64,000 bases of DNA from NCBI RefSeq assembly GCF_000003195.3, contig NC_012870.2, positions 25,536,501 to 25,600,500 of the forward strand, given 5' to 3'. Every line of letters begins with the position of its first letter. Position 1 is the stretch's first letter. This document shows, in pieces, positions 10,883 through 22,138 of this stretch. Source of the stretch: Sorghum bicolor (lineage: Eukaryota; Streptophyta; Magnoliopsida; Poales; Poaceae). A model generated the notes under the pieces. That model did not search any database. It had not been told where the DNA came from and worked only from the letters and a program-made list of their open reading frames with translations. The position numbers and the translations under genes were made by a program.

Positions 10883-13800
10883 TTAATTATTGACGGCTAT
10901 AAGATATTTACAATCGAAAGTTATTAGAACTTGTGGATAAAATCGGCGCAGTTTGTCTATGTGCCAAGAGTTAGGCACGCGTGTTCCGTCTGGATATGCC
11001 AATCTGTAGGATGTGGGTCGTGTGACTTCGGCGACCACAAAGGGTCCTTCCCAGGGAGTGGATAGCTTGTGCATTCCTTCCTGGCTTGTTTTCCACCTGA
11101 GTACCAGATCGCCAACCACGAAGGAACGGTCCTTAACGTTCCTGTTGTGGTATCGTCTGATTGCCGCAAGATACTTTGCTGTTCGAAGGCACGAATTTAG
11201 ACGCTTTTCTTCCATGCAGTTGATTTCGAGTTCCCTGGTGTTGTCGGCCGTTGATTGGTCGAAGTTTTCAATCCTTGGAGATCTGAAGGTTATATCAGAT
11301 GGCAGCACTGCCTCGGTGCCGTAAACCATGAAGTAGGGTGACACCCCGGTGTTCCGACTAGCCTGTGTTCGGAGACCCCAGACCACGGCCGGCAACGCTT
11401 TCATCCATCGACCAGGTGCTCTGTCATTCTCGGTGTACAACCTTTTCTTTAGGGCGTCGATGATCATTCCGTTTGCACGTTCTACTTAGCCATTTGCCCG
11501 TGGGTGAGCTACTGACACGTATTTTATGACTATGCCTCTGTCATCGCAGAAGTCCCAAAATGTGGTGCCAGTGAACTGAGTACCCAGATCGGTGATTATA
11601 CAGTTTGGGATCCCGAATCTGTGTATGATTTGATTGAGGAACTCCACGGCCTTCTCGGAGGTTGCTTTCACCAGTGGCATATATTCAATCCACTTCGAAA
11701 ACTTGTCGATTAGTACGAAGACGAACTTGAAATTGCCAGGGGCCGGCTTGAATGGCCCGATCATGTCGAGCCCCCAGCAGGCGAAAGGCCAGGACGACGG
11801 GATAGCTTGAATCTGATGAGCAGGTACGTGGGTCCTTTTAGCGAAGAACTGGCATCCCTCACAGTGTCGGACTAGTTTTTCTGCGTCGTTGACCGCGGTT
11901 GGCCAATAGAAACCTGCCCGGAAAGCTTTCCCGACCAGTGTTCTGGAGGCAGCATGATTGCCGTAGGATCCGGCGTGTATGTCGTCTAGGAGCTTAATGC
12001 CATCATCCTGGGATATGCACTTGAGCAGCACTTCAGAACTTGCATTTTTTCGCATAAGTTTGCCGTTCACCAGTATGTAATTCTTTGATCGTCGAATGAG
12101 GCGCTTGTTTTCTATTTTATCCTGAAAACCTGACCCGTCTGATATGTATCTGATGAATGGGGTGCGCCAATCACGGTTGCTGGTTGTCGGAGTAACGTCG
12201 TCTATGAGCATTGCCTCAATAGGCTGCTTTTCGGGCGGGTCATTGCCCACACTTGGCTCATGGATGTCCTGGACGAAAACACCTCGCGGTATCTGGGCCC
12301 GAGATGACCCTAACTTTGACAACGCATCTGCTGCTTGGTTCTTATCCCGGACCACATGGGTGTATTCTATGCCGTAGAAGTTGGTCTCCCACTTGCGAAT
12401 TTCTTTGCAGTAGAGATCCATCTTTTCGTGGGTCGCGTCCCATTCTTTATTGAGCTGGTTGATGACCAAAGCGGAGTCGCCATAGACGTAGAGGCGTTTG
12501 ACTCCCAACTCAACGGCTAGTCGGATGCCGTGTAGGCAGGCTTCGTACTCGGCGACGTTGTTGGATGCCGGAAAGAGGATCCTAAGGACGTAACGCAGCT
12601 TGTCCTTGTTAGGCGACACAAATAGTATCCCAGCGCCGGCACCGTTGATGTTCAAGGACCCGTCGAAAAACATCGACCAGTGGTCGGAGACGTCGGGAAC
12701 GGGAGTTTCGTTAAGGTCTGTCCATTCTGCAATGAAATCGACCAGGGCCTGAGACTTGACTGTGGTGCGACTTTGAAATTCCAGAGAGAACGGGCATAAC
12801 TCCATTGCCCACTTTACAATTTTGCCGTTTGCGTCTTTGTTGCGCAGAATATCCCCGAGAGGGAAACTGGTGGTTACCAAGACTCGATGGCCGTCGAAGT
12901 AGTGCTTTAGCTTTCTCGATGTTATTAGAATGGCGTATATGAGTTTCTGTATTTGTGGATATCTGGCCTTGGATTCGTTTAAGACTTCGCTTATGAAATA
13001 AACGGGTCGCTGGACCTTGTAAACATGTCTTGGCTCGTCCCGCTCGACCACTATTGCCATGGAAACAACCCTGTCGGTTGCAGCAATGTAAAGGAGTAGG
13101 TCTTCATTGGGCTGAGGCGCTGTAAGAACGGGCGGTGAAGTGAGGAAAGTCTTAAGCTGGGTGAACGCAGCGTTGGCTTCCTCTGTCCAAGAAAATTTTT
13201 CCGATGCCTTCAAGAGTTTGAAGAAAGGGAGGCCTTTTTCCCCTAGTCTTGAGATGAAGCGACTGAGTGCGGCCATACATCCGGTGGGCTTCTAAATATC
13301 CTTGACATTTTTAGGTGGTCGCATGTCGAGTACTGCTCTTACCTTTGAAGGATTTGGTCGTATGCCGTCGCGGCTGACGACGTTGCCGAGCAGTAGACCG
13401 GAAGGGACGCCAAAGATGCACTTTTTGGGGTTAAGCTTCCACTTGTACTTGTTTAGCGCCTTAAAGGTTTGGTCTAAATTGTCGATTAGGGTGCTTGCAT
13501 CCCTTGTTTTGACGACGACGTCATCTATATAGGCCTCGACGAGGTCATCACGGATCTCGTCGTGGAGGCATTGCTGGATGGCCCTTTGATAGGTGGCTCC
13601 GGCGTTTTTGAGTCCGAACGACATGGTCGTGTAGTAGTATGCGCCGAAAGGAGTAATGAAGGACGTTTTTATCTGGTCTTCTTCCTTTAGCGAGATCTGG
13701 TGATAGCCAGAGTAGCAGTCTAGAAAAGAGAGGAGTTCGCATCCGGCCGTTGAGTCGACCACCTCGTCGATGCGAGGGAGACCAAAAGGATCTTTAGGAC

Positions 13801-14116
13801 AGTGTTTGTTGAGATCAGTGTAATCAACGCACATTCTCCATTCGTTATTCTTTTTGCGTACAAGAACCGGATTGGCGAGCCAATCGGGATGATACACTTC
13901 TTTTATGAATCCGGCTGCTAGAAGTCGTGTTATTTCTGTCCTAATAGCCTCCTTTTTGTCACGAGCGAACCGTCGCAGCTTTTGCTTGATGGGTCTTGCG
14001 GTCTTCGAGACATTTAAGGAGTGCTCGATCAGGTTTCGTGGGACGCCGGGCATGTCTGTGGGTTTCCATGCGAAAACGCTTACGTTGTCCCTTAGAAACC
14101 TGACGAGCGCGTCTTC
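10883..14116 (-). pseudogene. Element A pol: reverse transcriptase, RNase H, integrase; two nonsense codons
   Basis: It follows the gag-protease stop in the same frame. The RT region (about 14053-13292) contains AYIDDVVVK, the catalytic YIDD box. RNase H ([16 protein letters not shown]) lies near 12670. Integrase has the zinc-binding RHCEGCQFF and the core motifs GLDMIGPF and ITDLGTQF. Two glutamine codons are now stops relative to element C: TAG at 13294-13292 and TAA at 11488-11486. The C-terminus reads about 16 codons past the point where C terminates. Full-length Pol cannot be made without suppression. Confidence 0.9.
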
Positions 14117-14119
14117 CTA
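14117..14119 (-). promoter_or_regulatory. In-frame UAG between protease and RT (possible readthrough site)
   Basis: The minus strand reads AAA TAG GAAG. The frames before (gag-protease) and after (RT) are identical. The same TAG in the same context occurs in element C (36178-36180) and in the more distant element B (22136-22138). Readthrough at this site is inferred, not shown. Confidence 0.6.
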
Positions 14120-17100
14120 TTTAGGGTCCAGGTTGGCCCCGGTGAGGGCCGTCTTCTCGGGGCTGCCTTCGACTAGCTGCACTTCCTTGTGCTCCTTGGA
14201 TTTTGAGTTCTTCCTGGCGGTCTCCTGCTCGGGTAGTCGAAGCTGGTCGGGAGGTAGCTGTGCAGCCTGGGTTGCTGTCTCAGCCATGAGGATTGAGAGA
14301 TCGATTGCTTCGGTGATCTTGAAGCTCTCCTCCTCGCAAGTATATGCAGTGTAGACATTGCCCCTGACGGTTAGGACGCCTTTCTCCGTGGGCATTTTAA
14401 GGACCAGGTATGAGTAATGCGGGACCGCCATGAATTTTGTCAGCGATGGTCGGCCCAGTATGGCGTCGTAGGTTCCATCGAAGTCGGCGACCACAAAGTT
14501 GACGAACTCTGTCCGAAAGTGGTCGGGCGTGCCGAATTGGACAGGCAGTGTTATCTGTCCGAGGGGCACTGAACTCTGGCCTGGCAAAACTCCCCAGAAT
14601 TGAGCATCATAGGGTTTTAGTTGTGCCGGTGATATCTTGAGAGCGGGCAGGCTGTTGCGGAAGAGGATGTCAATGGAGCTTCCTCCGTCTACGAGCACGC
14701 GCTCGAATCTGATGCTGTTGATGCATGGGTCCAGGATTAGAGGGAAATGTCCTGGCTCTGGGATAGCGGCCCACTGATCCTTTCTGCTGAAGGAGATCTC
14801 CCTGTGCGACCACGGGGGAAATTTCGGGTCAGCGATCAGGCCGTCCGTGCTGTCTATGTTGAGGCAGGCTCTCTTTAAGAGCTTTCTTTCTCGCTTGGAT
14901 TCGATGGAGACCTTGCCCCCGAAGATGGAGTGGACCACGTCAGTGGGGCTGACATATTGGTGTCGAGGGTCCCTATCTTGGTCATCGTCCTCGTCTTCAT
15001 GGTCGTGCCCGTCTCGTTTTCCATTTTTCTTGGCAGAGTCGTCTTGGGCGGCCCGCCGCGTATAGATATTTTTGAGGACACGGCATTCTTCCATGGTATG
15101 ATTAGACTTTAGATGCAATTGGCACGGTCCCTTCAACGTTTTGTTGTAGTCTTCTTGGTAGTCCCGCCGCCCGTTGGGACGCTTGACCGTATTCACTTCG
15201 TCGTCGTGATCGCGGGGGCGCTTTCCTCCGAAATCATCGCGGTTGTCGCGTCGCCTGTCCCAACCTTCTCTGTGATCACGGTTGTCGGGGCGGCGGTGGT
15301 TCCTGTTGTCGAAACGACCGCGACCGTCATCTCGCCGGGGAGGCTGGTCGGGACCTCTCGCATCGTCCCGGATTAGTTTTTCTGCATCGTCGGCATCGAC
15401 GTAATTTTTAGCCGTGGCAAGGAGTTCAGCCATCGTTGTTGGCCTTTTGCGCAACAGCTTGTTCCTCAGTGCTTCATGGAAACGCAGGCCTTTAATGAAG
15501 GCAGAGATGGCCTCGTCGTGAGAAATCTTCGGGATCTTAAGGCGCATATCCGAGAATCGTCGGATGTAATCGCGCAAAGGTTCATTTTTTCTGTCTCGTA
15601 TCCTTTCGAGGTCGTACTTGTTTCCAGGCTGCTCGCATGTAGCGATGAAGTTGTCGATGAAAGCCTGGCGTAGCTCTTCCCAAGAGTCGAAGGTGTCCTC
15701 GGGCAGGCCAAGGAGCCATTGATGACCAGCCTGGTCGAGGACTACTGGGAAGTAGTTGGCCATGACATGTTCGTCCCCTACGGCTGATCGGACGGCGATT
15801 TCGTAGAGAGTGATCCAGTTCTCTGGGTTTTCCTTGCCGTCGTACTTTTTGAGTTTCTCGAGCTTGAAATTGCGGGGCCACACGACCTGGTGGAGGTGTG
15901 AGGAGAACTGTCTCAGGCCCGGGGGGCCGTGTGTTGCATCATACTCGATACGGCGCAGGTTTTCGTGGACTGCTCTCTCCGTGGCGCGCCTGTTGATGCG
16001 GTCCCGGGCATCTTTGGGAGGGATGTTATATCGAAAATCCCTGTGTTGATTTACTTCTTGGCCACACCTGCGATTCTGCTCGCGTTGACCGCCAGCGTCC
16101 CGACCGCCGTCATTACGCCGTGAATCTGTTCGATGGTTGTCGGGGGAACGGCTGCGATGGTGCCTGCTGGGCTGCGGTGAGGTCCGGCTACGGTGAGTCT
16201 GGTCGGAGGTGGCCTCTGTATAGGAGACGGCCTGGACTCTTTTGAGCAGAGTGGCTGTCTGTCCCATCGCGGCGATCAGGTGTGCTCGGACACTGGTTCG
16301 GACCCCTTGGCACTCGGGAGTATCAGGGAGCCGGTCTAGATTAGCCATAGCGACAGCCACATTGGCGCTCGGCGTTTTGTAAACTTGCTGATCTCCGACC
16401 ATGTCGAAAGCATCGCTGAGATTATGCGGTGGGATTTGACGTTCCTCGTCCGCGCGTCGTCGGGCGCGATCGGCGTTACGCTGCTCGCGGAGCTGCCTCT
16501 GCTCGTCTGTTTCTCCGTCAACGACCGGCTCATCGGCGCTGACGTTGAAAACGATGTCTCCTCGTCGGGGTGGGAAGACCGGAAAACGTGGGAAGCCCGG
16601 AGGGTGTGACGGGAAATCCAAGTCGTAGTCCTCGTCCTCGGAATTTATGACTTCAGTGGGAACGGAACCAGTGCTCGAATTTGTGCTGGAAGCCTGGCCG
16701 TCCCGTAACTCTTGGATCGTCACCATGTTGACGTAATGTCGAGCTGGTCGCCCGCTCCCCTTTGGCAACCAACCAGCTTTGTTAAAGAGGGATCGGACGT
16801 GTCTCGAGTAGAGAGAGGCTGAGTTGTTCAGACCGCGATTGTAATCTTCCTCCGGGTTGATCTTGATCTTGACAGATCACCCTGAGGGAGTCGAGGTTAT
16901 CGCCAGAGACGTTCAGCGACACGAGTTGGCCGGTGGGACTTGAAAAAAATCCGTTGGAGCGGCTTGATCAGGCTGGCGTAAGATTCCATCTACTAGTTGG
17001 GAAGCTTCAAGTAGCTTGGAATCGGCGCGGTCAAGTGCCTGGAGAAGGTCTGAGCAGTCGATCTTCTTTCCCTTGTAGAGCGGGGATGGTGGTCGGGTGC

Positions 17101-17266
17101 TCGGAGCCGTCACCCGAGTGGTCGGAGCCGACGTGATCCCAGATTGGATCTGGGTTCCTTCCGAAACCGTAGTCGTGAGACCATCGCCGCGTGTCGTCCA
17201 CGTGATCTGGCCGACGGTGAACGTGAGGCCTTCAGGAACGGCCGCAGAAGCTGGGATTGTAACCAT
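14120..17266 (-). pseudogene. Element A gag and aspartic protease
   Basis: Start chosen at ATG 17266-17264 (MVTIPAS), 30 bases beyond the primer site; the upstream in-frame codon at the LTR edge is GTG. The capsid region includes WPRNFKLEKLKKYDG and EELRQAFIDNFIATCE. The basic, Arg/Asp-rich nucleocapsid region follows, then the protease motif RVLVDGGSSIDILF. From about 16890 to 14120 the frame is open. The N-terminal part is disturbed: a T run has seven bases where C has six (near 16945), and a gap of about 17 bases follows, so the frame stops at 16913 and then resumes. It ends at the shared UAG. Confidence 0.85.
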
Positions 17267-17295
17267 CTTGTTCGCCGGAGAAGTTGCACGCACAC

Positions 17296-17313
17296 CCCCT
17301 ACCTGGCGCGCCA
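17296..17313 (-). other. Element A primer binding site
   Basis: Minus-strand TGGCGCGCCAGGTAGGGG starts one base after the 5' LTR. It is shared by A, B and C. The matching tRNA was not identified. Confidence 0.75.
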
Positions 17314-17314
17314 C

Positions 17315-17762
17315 TGTCGACGAAAGTTGGTCGGCAGTCTACCTTGGGGTATACCCACGGTAGTAGTTTATCGGTAGACGGTGCGCAAACTACTAACTCA
17401 ATGGTGACGCAAGACACATACAAGCTTTTTATCCAGGTTCGGCCGCCGAGTTGGCGTAATACCTACGTCCTGCGTCTGATTGTATTGATTTGTGTTTAGA
17501 TAATATGGTGTCCTAGGGGGTCCCTTGCCTCTCCTTATATAGTCTGCAGGGCAGGGTTACAGATCTGGAAACTAATCCTAGTCGGTTACAATTGCCATAG
17601 ACAGTTCGATATCAATTCCTATTCTAACCGACTAGAATCCTGCTTGATCTCAACGTCTTGTTTCCTTGCGTCAAACTCCGAGCTGTCGGATCAAACCTTG
17701 AGCTTGTCCCGTAATGGGAAAAGCCTCCTGGCCCAAGTCTAGCCGTAAGGGTATAGGGGTTT
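17315..17762 (-). repeat. Element A 5' LTR, main part (interrupted by B)
   Basis: It begins TGTCGACG on the plus strand next to the primer site and is homologous to 5883-6342. It stops at 17762, where element B begins. The missing tail is at 31580-31595 after B. Confidence 0.93.
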
Positions 17763-18877
17763 TGTTGGGTACCAGAATAAGGGATACCCAAATCAGAGCA
17801 ATAAAAAACGCAAAGGAACGTACTAACCACAATCATCAGGGCCTCGGACGCAAGTTCCGACTCGCCCGACCCCTCAGGGCCTCGAACGCAAGTTCCGACT
17901 CGCCCAACCCCTCAGGGCCTCGGACGTAAGTTCCGACTCGCCCGACCCCTCAGGGCCTCGAACGCAGTTTCCGACTCGCCCGACCCCTCAGGGCCTCGGA
18001 CGTAAGTTCCGACTCGCCCGACCCCTCAGGGCCTCGGACGCAGTTTCCGGCTCGCTCGACCCCGTCCAGGCTCGGGCGCCGGAACCCACTCCGCCTGGGC
18101 AACAAGACTTCCACCGCCCGGCGCCCGTACCCACGACATAACAGACGCGACGGCTTCCATACCGCAGCAGTGCAAGGCGATAACTGTTCCAACCACCCCG
18201 GTCACTGTGGCCTTACCTCTGTCACTGTACATCCATACCTCTTTCGCTGTAGCATACTGTCGCACAGTAAAAAGGGGATGGGAGAGGTAAAATCAGCACC
18301 ACTATTTGAGGTCTTTTCCCACTATTGACGGGATGTGCAGCAGTGCTGGCGATCCGACCCCCGCGACCCCTACAGGGCTCGGTAACCCTATACAGGAACA
18401 GCCATGCCGTCAACCATCCCTCAAGGATGAGATGGACCAGCCTCAACAGGGTCGGGACTGTGGTTTCACCATTCAACAGAAGAAATCTACTCTTGTAAAA
18501 ACCTGTCTTCCCCTTGAGACTATAAAAGGGGAGCCAGGGTTCACAACTGGAGGAGATGCACAGGTCCAGAACACACACACACACACACACATACACTCAC
18601 ACGCACAACACTCTTTCATAGAGCAGCAATCCACACTCTGTCCATCACCAAGCCGAGACCTGGGGCTTACCCCTCTCTCGCAATCTGCTTGTACCCCCTA
18701 CTACAAGCACCCTTGGGTGCAAGGTTATACAGGACCCTCGATCGCACTGGACGTAGGGCATTCTTGGCTCGAACCAGTATAAACCCCCCTGTGTCTCACT
18801 TGCATCACCATCCAAGCTCGGTCGGTCACGCAGACTTATACTTGTTAGTGCCTAGACCACGAATCTAGACGCCGACA
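17763..18877 (+). repeat. Element B 5' LTR (1115 bp)
   Basis: TG...CA boundaries; a TATA box in ACTATAAAAGGGGAGCC near 18520-18536; an (AC)n run at 18572-18590. Contains six tandem copies of a 38-bp unit at 17837-18064. Confidence 0.93.
17837..18064 (+). repeat. Six tandem 38-bp repeats in the U3 part of the B LTR
   Basis: Each unit starts CAGGGCCTCG and contains AGTTCCGACTCGCCCGACC or a close variant. The array is repeated in the 3' LTR at 30544-30771. Its position upstream of the TATA box is consistent with an enhancer-like array, which is inference. Confidence 0.85.
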
Positions 18878-18879
18878 GT

Positions 18880-18897
18880 TGGCGCGCCAGGTAGGGG
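18880..18897 (+). other. Element B primer binding site
   Basis: TGGCGCGCCAGGTAGGGG, two bases after the 5' LTR, identical to the sites in elements A and C although the families differ. Confidence 0.75.
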
Positions 18898-18939
18898 CCT
18901 TCTGCGTGACGCTTGCCAGTCCGTACAGGGGAGGTTTGG

Positions 18940-21900
18940 ATGGCAGACGGATTTCACCCGCTCCATCGCGGCACCATCATGATGTTTGGGAGTTTGGAGT
19001 TCATGTCCCTCGGTTCCGGTTACGACATGGTCCTCCTCCCGCCACGCAACGACGCCGAGCCTAGCCCCGAGCCGATCCCACCACAGTCAGTGCGTGGGAG
19101 ACGTTCGGGACACCATGCGGGGGGCTCACGGAGGGGGCGTCAGAGATCCAGGATCTCCGACCTTACCTCTGAGGCTAGGACCCGTCCGGTCCTCCCCCCG
19201 CATATTCCTCACCAGGTCGCCCGTTCCTCCGGCCCGACAGGCGCTAGTGGAAGGGCTCGCGGGGCATCAAACCCCGGTCCCAGGACCAACAGAGGATCAT
19301 CGCGGTCTCCCGTTCCACCCCGATCAAAGGGGAAGGCACGGCCCGCGCCCGTCCCCCGCAAGGGGGACAAAGGGGCCTCAACGTCCCGTCCTCCTCCGCC
19401 TACGCACGAAGGAGCAGCGGCGGCACCTCCTGAGTTACCTTTTGGGCTCAGGAATGCCGCCGCCACCTACACCTCTTCCGTGAGCACTTCACTAAGTGCG
19501 TACGCGGAACTTCCAGGGCACCACTTGAGGTCTACTCTGGACCTCATCTCCACGCCGCCCGTTTTGCCATACCCTGAGGATCCTACCTCAGGCGACGACG
19601 AGTGGGCGGGCGCTGACTTTTCCGGGTGTGGCGACCCGGAGACCTTCATGCGTTTCTTGGAGGCCAGCAACTATTGTCTCGGCTACTCCAACTCCGACGA
19701 CGGAAACTACGACCCGTCACAAGAATGCTTCAACATAGAAGTCGGAGGCACGCCGCAGAGCGCCCAGGGGGATGCAGGGCCCTCTAGGCAAGAGGACGCA
19801 ACTCCACCTCCCAATCCAACTCCCGGAACCAATCCCGAAGCTCGTGGGGTAGCATCTGCCCCCGCTGGGGGACACCACCCTGACCTCGCACAGCTCGATG
19901 AGCTGGAGGCCAGGCTCGAAGAAGAGCGCACACGCCTCCGCCAACTCCGCGAGGCCCTGGTCCGAGAGCCGTCCGGCCGCGGAGACGGGGGTGAAGCCAG
20001 ACGTCGTGCCCGTGACGTCAACCGTCGCATTGTTGCGGACCAAGGGGAAGACGCCCCAGTCTTCAGCACGGCCAGCCAGAATGTGATGGCCGCCGCGCTC
20101 CTCCTCAGGGCGATGGCCGAGCCTTCGACTCCTGAGGGAAGGAGAGTGCGCCAGGGGCTACGTGGCCTCCTGGAGCAGGCTGTGGTGCAGAACGCGGAAA
20201 GTTCTGCTTCACAATCCCATAGCATGAGACGTCATGGGGAACGCCCCCCTCCTAACAAGGCACCAACAGTACAGGGTCTGCCACCCCCTAACCCACAAGG
20301 GGGCAACAGGGCCCCGTCAGTTCACGAGCCACCCTCGAGGCCAGGCGACGTGACAGGGATGAGGCCGAGTCCCGACGTTACCGACCGCACCGAGGCGGGA
20401 GGTACGACCCCAATCACGACCGAAGCACGTCACCAGAGCCTCTGGGTCCCCGCGTCTTCAGCGAGGCCATACGCAGGGCCAAGTTCCCGGCTCGATTCCG
20501 ACAGCCCGCCAACCTCACCAAGTACTCAGGGGAAACTAACCCTGAGCTCTGGCTGGCGGACTACCGCCTGGCATGCCAGCTAGGCGGCGCGGATGACGAC
20601 CTGCTCATCATCCGCAACCTTCCACTCCACCTGGCCGATACGGCCAGGGCATGGCTCGAGCACCTCCCTGAACGCATGATCCATGACTGGGCTGACCTAG
20701 TCAGGATCTTTGTCGGGAACTTCCAGGGCACATACGTGCGCCCTGGGAACTCCTGGGACCTCAGGAGCTGCTGGCAGAAGCCTGACGAGTCTCTTCGAGA
20801 CTTCATCAGGCGATTCTCTAAACAATGCACCGAGCTCCCCAACATCACGGACTCCGACGTGATCGGAGCCTTCATTTCCGGTACCACGTGCAAGGAGTTG
20901 GTACACGAGCTCGGACGCAAGACCCCCACAAGCACGAGCCAGCTGCTCGACATCGCCACCAACTTTGCCTCAGGCGAAGAGGCAGTTGGCGCCATTTTCT
21001 CCGACAGCACAGCCAATGGGAAACAAAAGGCCGAGGCTACCGAAGCCTCGGGCTTGCGCGACCCGAAGAAGAAGAAGAAGGGTCGCAAGGGGAAGCAGGG
21101 ACAGTCGGACGACAACCTGGTCGCTGCGGTAGATCGCAAGAACCCCAAGCGGGCTCCTGCTGGCCCCGGTCTCTTCGACGAAATGTTGAAAAAGCCGTGC
21201 CCCTATCACAGGGGCCAACCAAACACACCCTTGAGGAGTGCACCGTCCTCCGTCAGTACTACACCGACATCATCACCAAAGAAAACGCCGAAGAGCCCCC
21301 CAAGGGCGACGACCTCCAGGGGGAGGATTTCCCCAAGGTCAAGAACTGCCTTCTGATCTTTGGGGGACGAACGGCTCGCCTCACTGCGAGCCAGAGGAAG
21401 CGCGAACTCTGAGAAGTCTGCGCAGTCAGCACGGCCGCGCCCTTGTACCTCAAATGGTCCAAGAGCGCGATCACGTTCGACAGACAGGATCACCCGGATC
21501 GGATCCCCAATCCCGGGAGCTACCCTCTGATCGTCGACCCCATCATCGCCGAGACCCGTCTCACTAAGGTGCTGATGGATGGAGGCAGCGGCCTCAATAT
21601 CCTCTATGCCGAGACTCTGGCCCTCATGGGGATCAGCAAGTCCCGGCTAAGGAACGACACCGCGCCATTCCATGGAGTGGTGCCGGGGCATCGTGCCCAC
21701 CCCCTCGGACAGATCGATCTGTCCGTTTGCTTCGGGGCCCCTGACAACTTTAGACGGGAAGTCCTCACCTTCGACGTGGTCGGGTTCCCAGGGACCTACC
21801 ACGCGATCCTGGGACGACCATGCTACGCCAAGTTCATGGCCGTCCCCAACTACACTTACCTCAAGCTCAAGATGCCAGGACCAAAGGGCATCATCACCGT

Positions 21901-22135
21901 CAGCACGACCAGCCAGCACGCCTACCAGTGCGACGTCGAGTGCGTCGAGCAGGCCGAGGCTCTGGCAGAGTCTCTGGCCATTCTTACTGGCCTCGGTGAC
22001 TGCGACCAGGACGTCCCCGACCCCAAGCGTCATGCCGGGAGCTTCGAGCCGGCAGAGGAGACCAAGCTGGTTTTCCTCAACCCCGGGACCTTTGAAGGCA
22101 AGGCGTTGAGGATTAGCTCTAGCCTCGACCCCAAA
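18940..22135 (+). pseudogene. Element B gag and aspartic protease, broken
   Basis: The ATG at 18940 (MADGFHPL) opens a long frame to 20583. The capsid part (NPELWLADYRLACQLGG, then DESLRDFIRRFSKQC) is in another frame, so a frameshift lies somewhere in 20170-20440. A second break near 21209-21213 (CPYHRG) appears to be a lost base. TGA at 21410-21412 interrupts the stretch before the protease. The protease motif VLMDGGSGLNILYA is near 21570. The region ends at the UAG 22136-22138, in the same context as in A and C. B could not make its own Gag. Confidence 0.85.
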
Positions 22136-22138
22136 TAG
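22136..22138 (+). promoter_or_regulatory. In-frame UAG between protease and RT in element B
   Basis: CCC AAA TAG GAAG, with the same frame on both sides. It is conserved in position and context with elements A and C although the surrounding sequence is diverged. Confidence 0.6.

Noticed and set aside
10883..11467. A separate small integrase-like gene
   Set aside because: It is in the same frame as the rest of element A pol and is only set apart by the nonsense codon at 11488-11486.
17837..18064. Regular 38-bp repeats resembling a CRISPR array
   Set aside because: There are no unique spacers, the units are contiguous, and they lie in a plant LTR that is duplicated at the other end of the element.
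18572..18610. His-Thr-rich reading frames in the B LTRs
   Set aside because: They arise from the (AC)n run and differ between the two LTRs.
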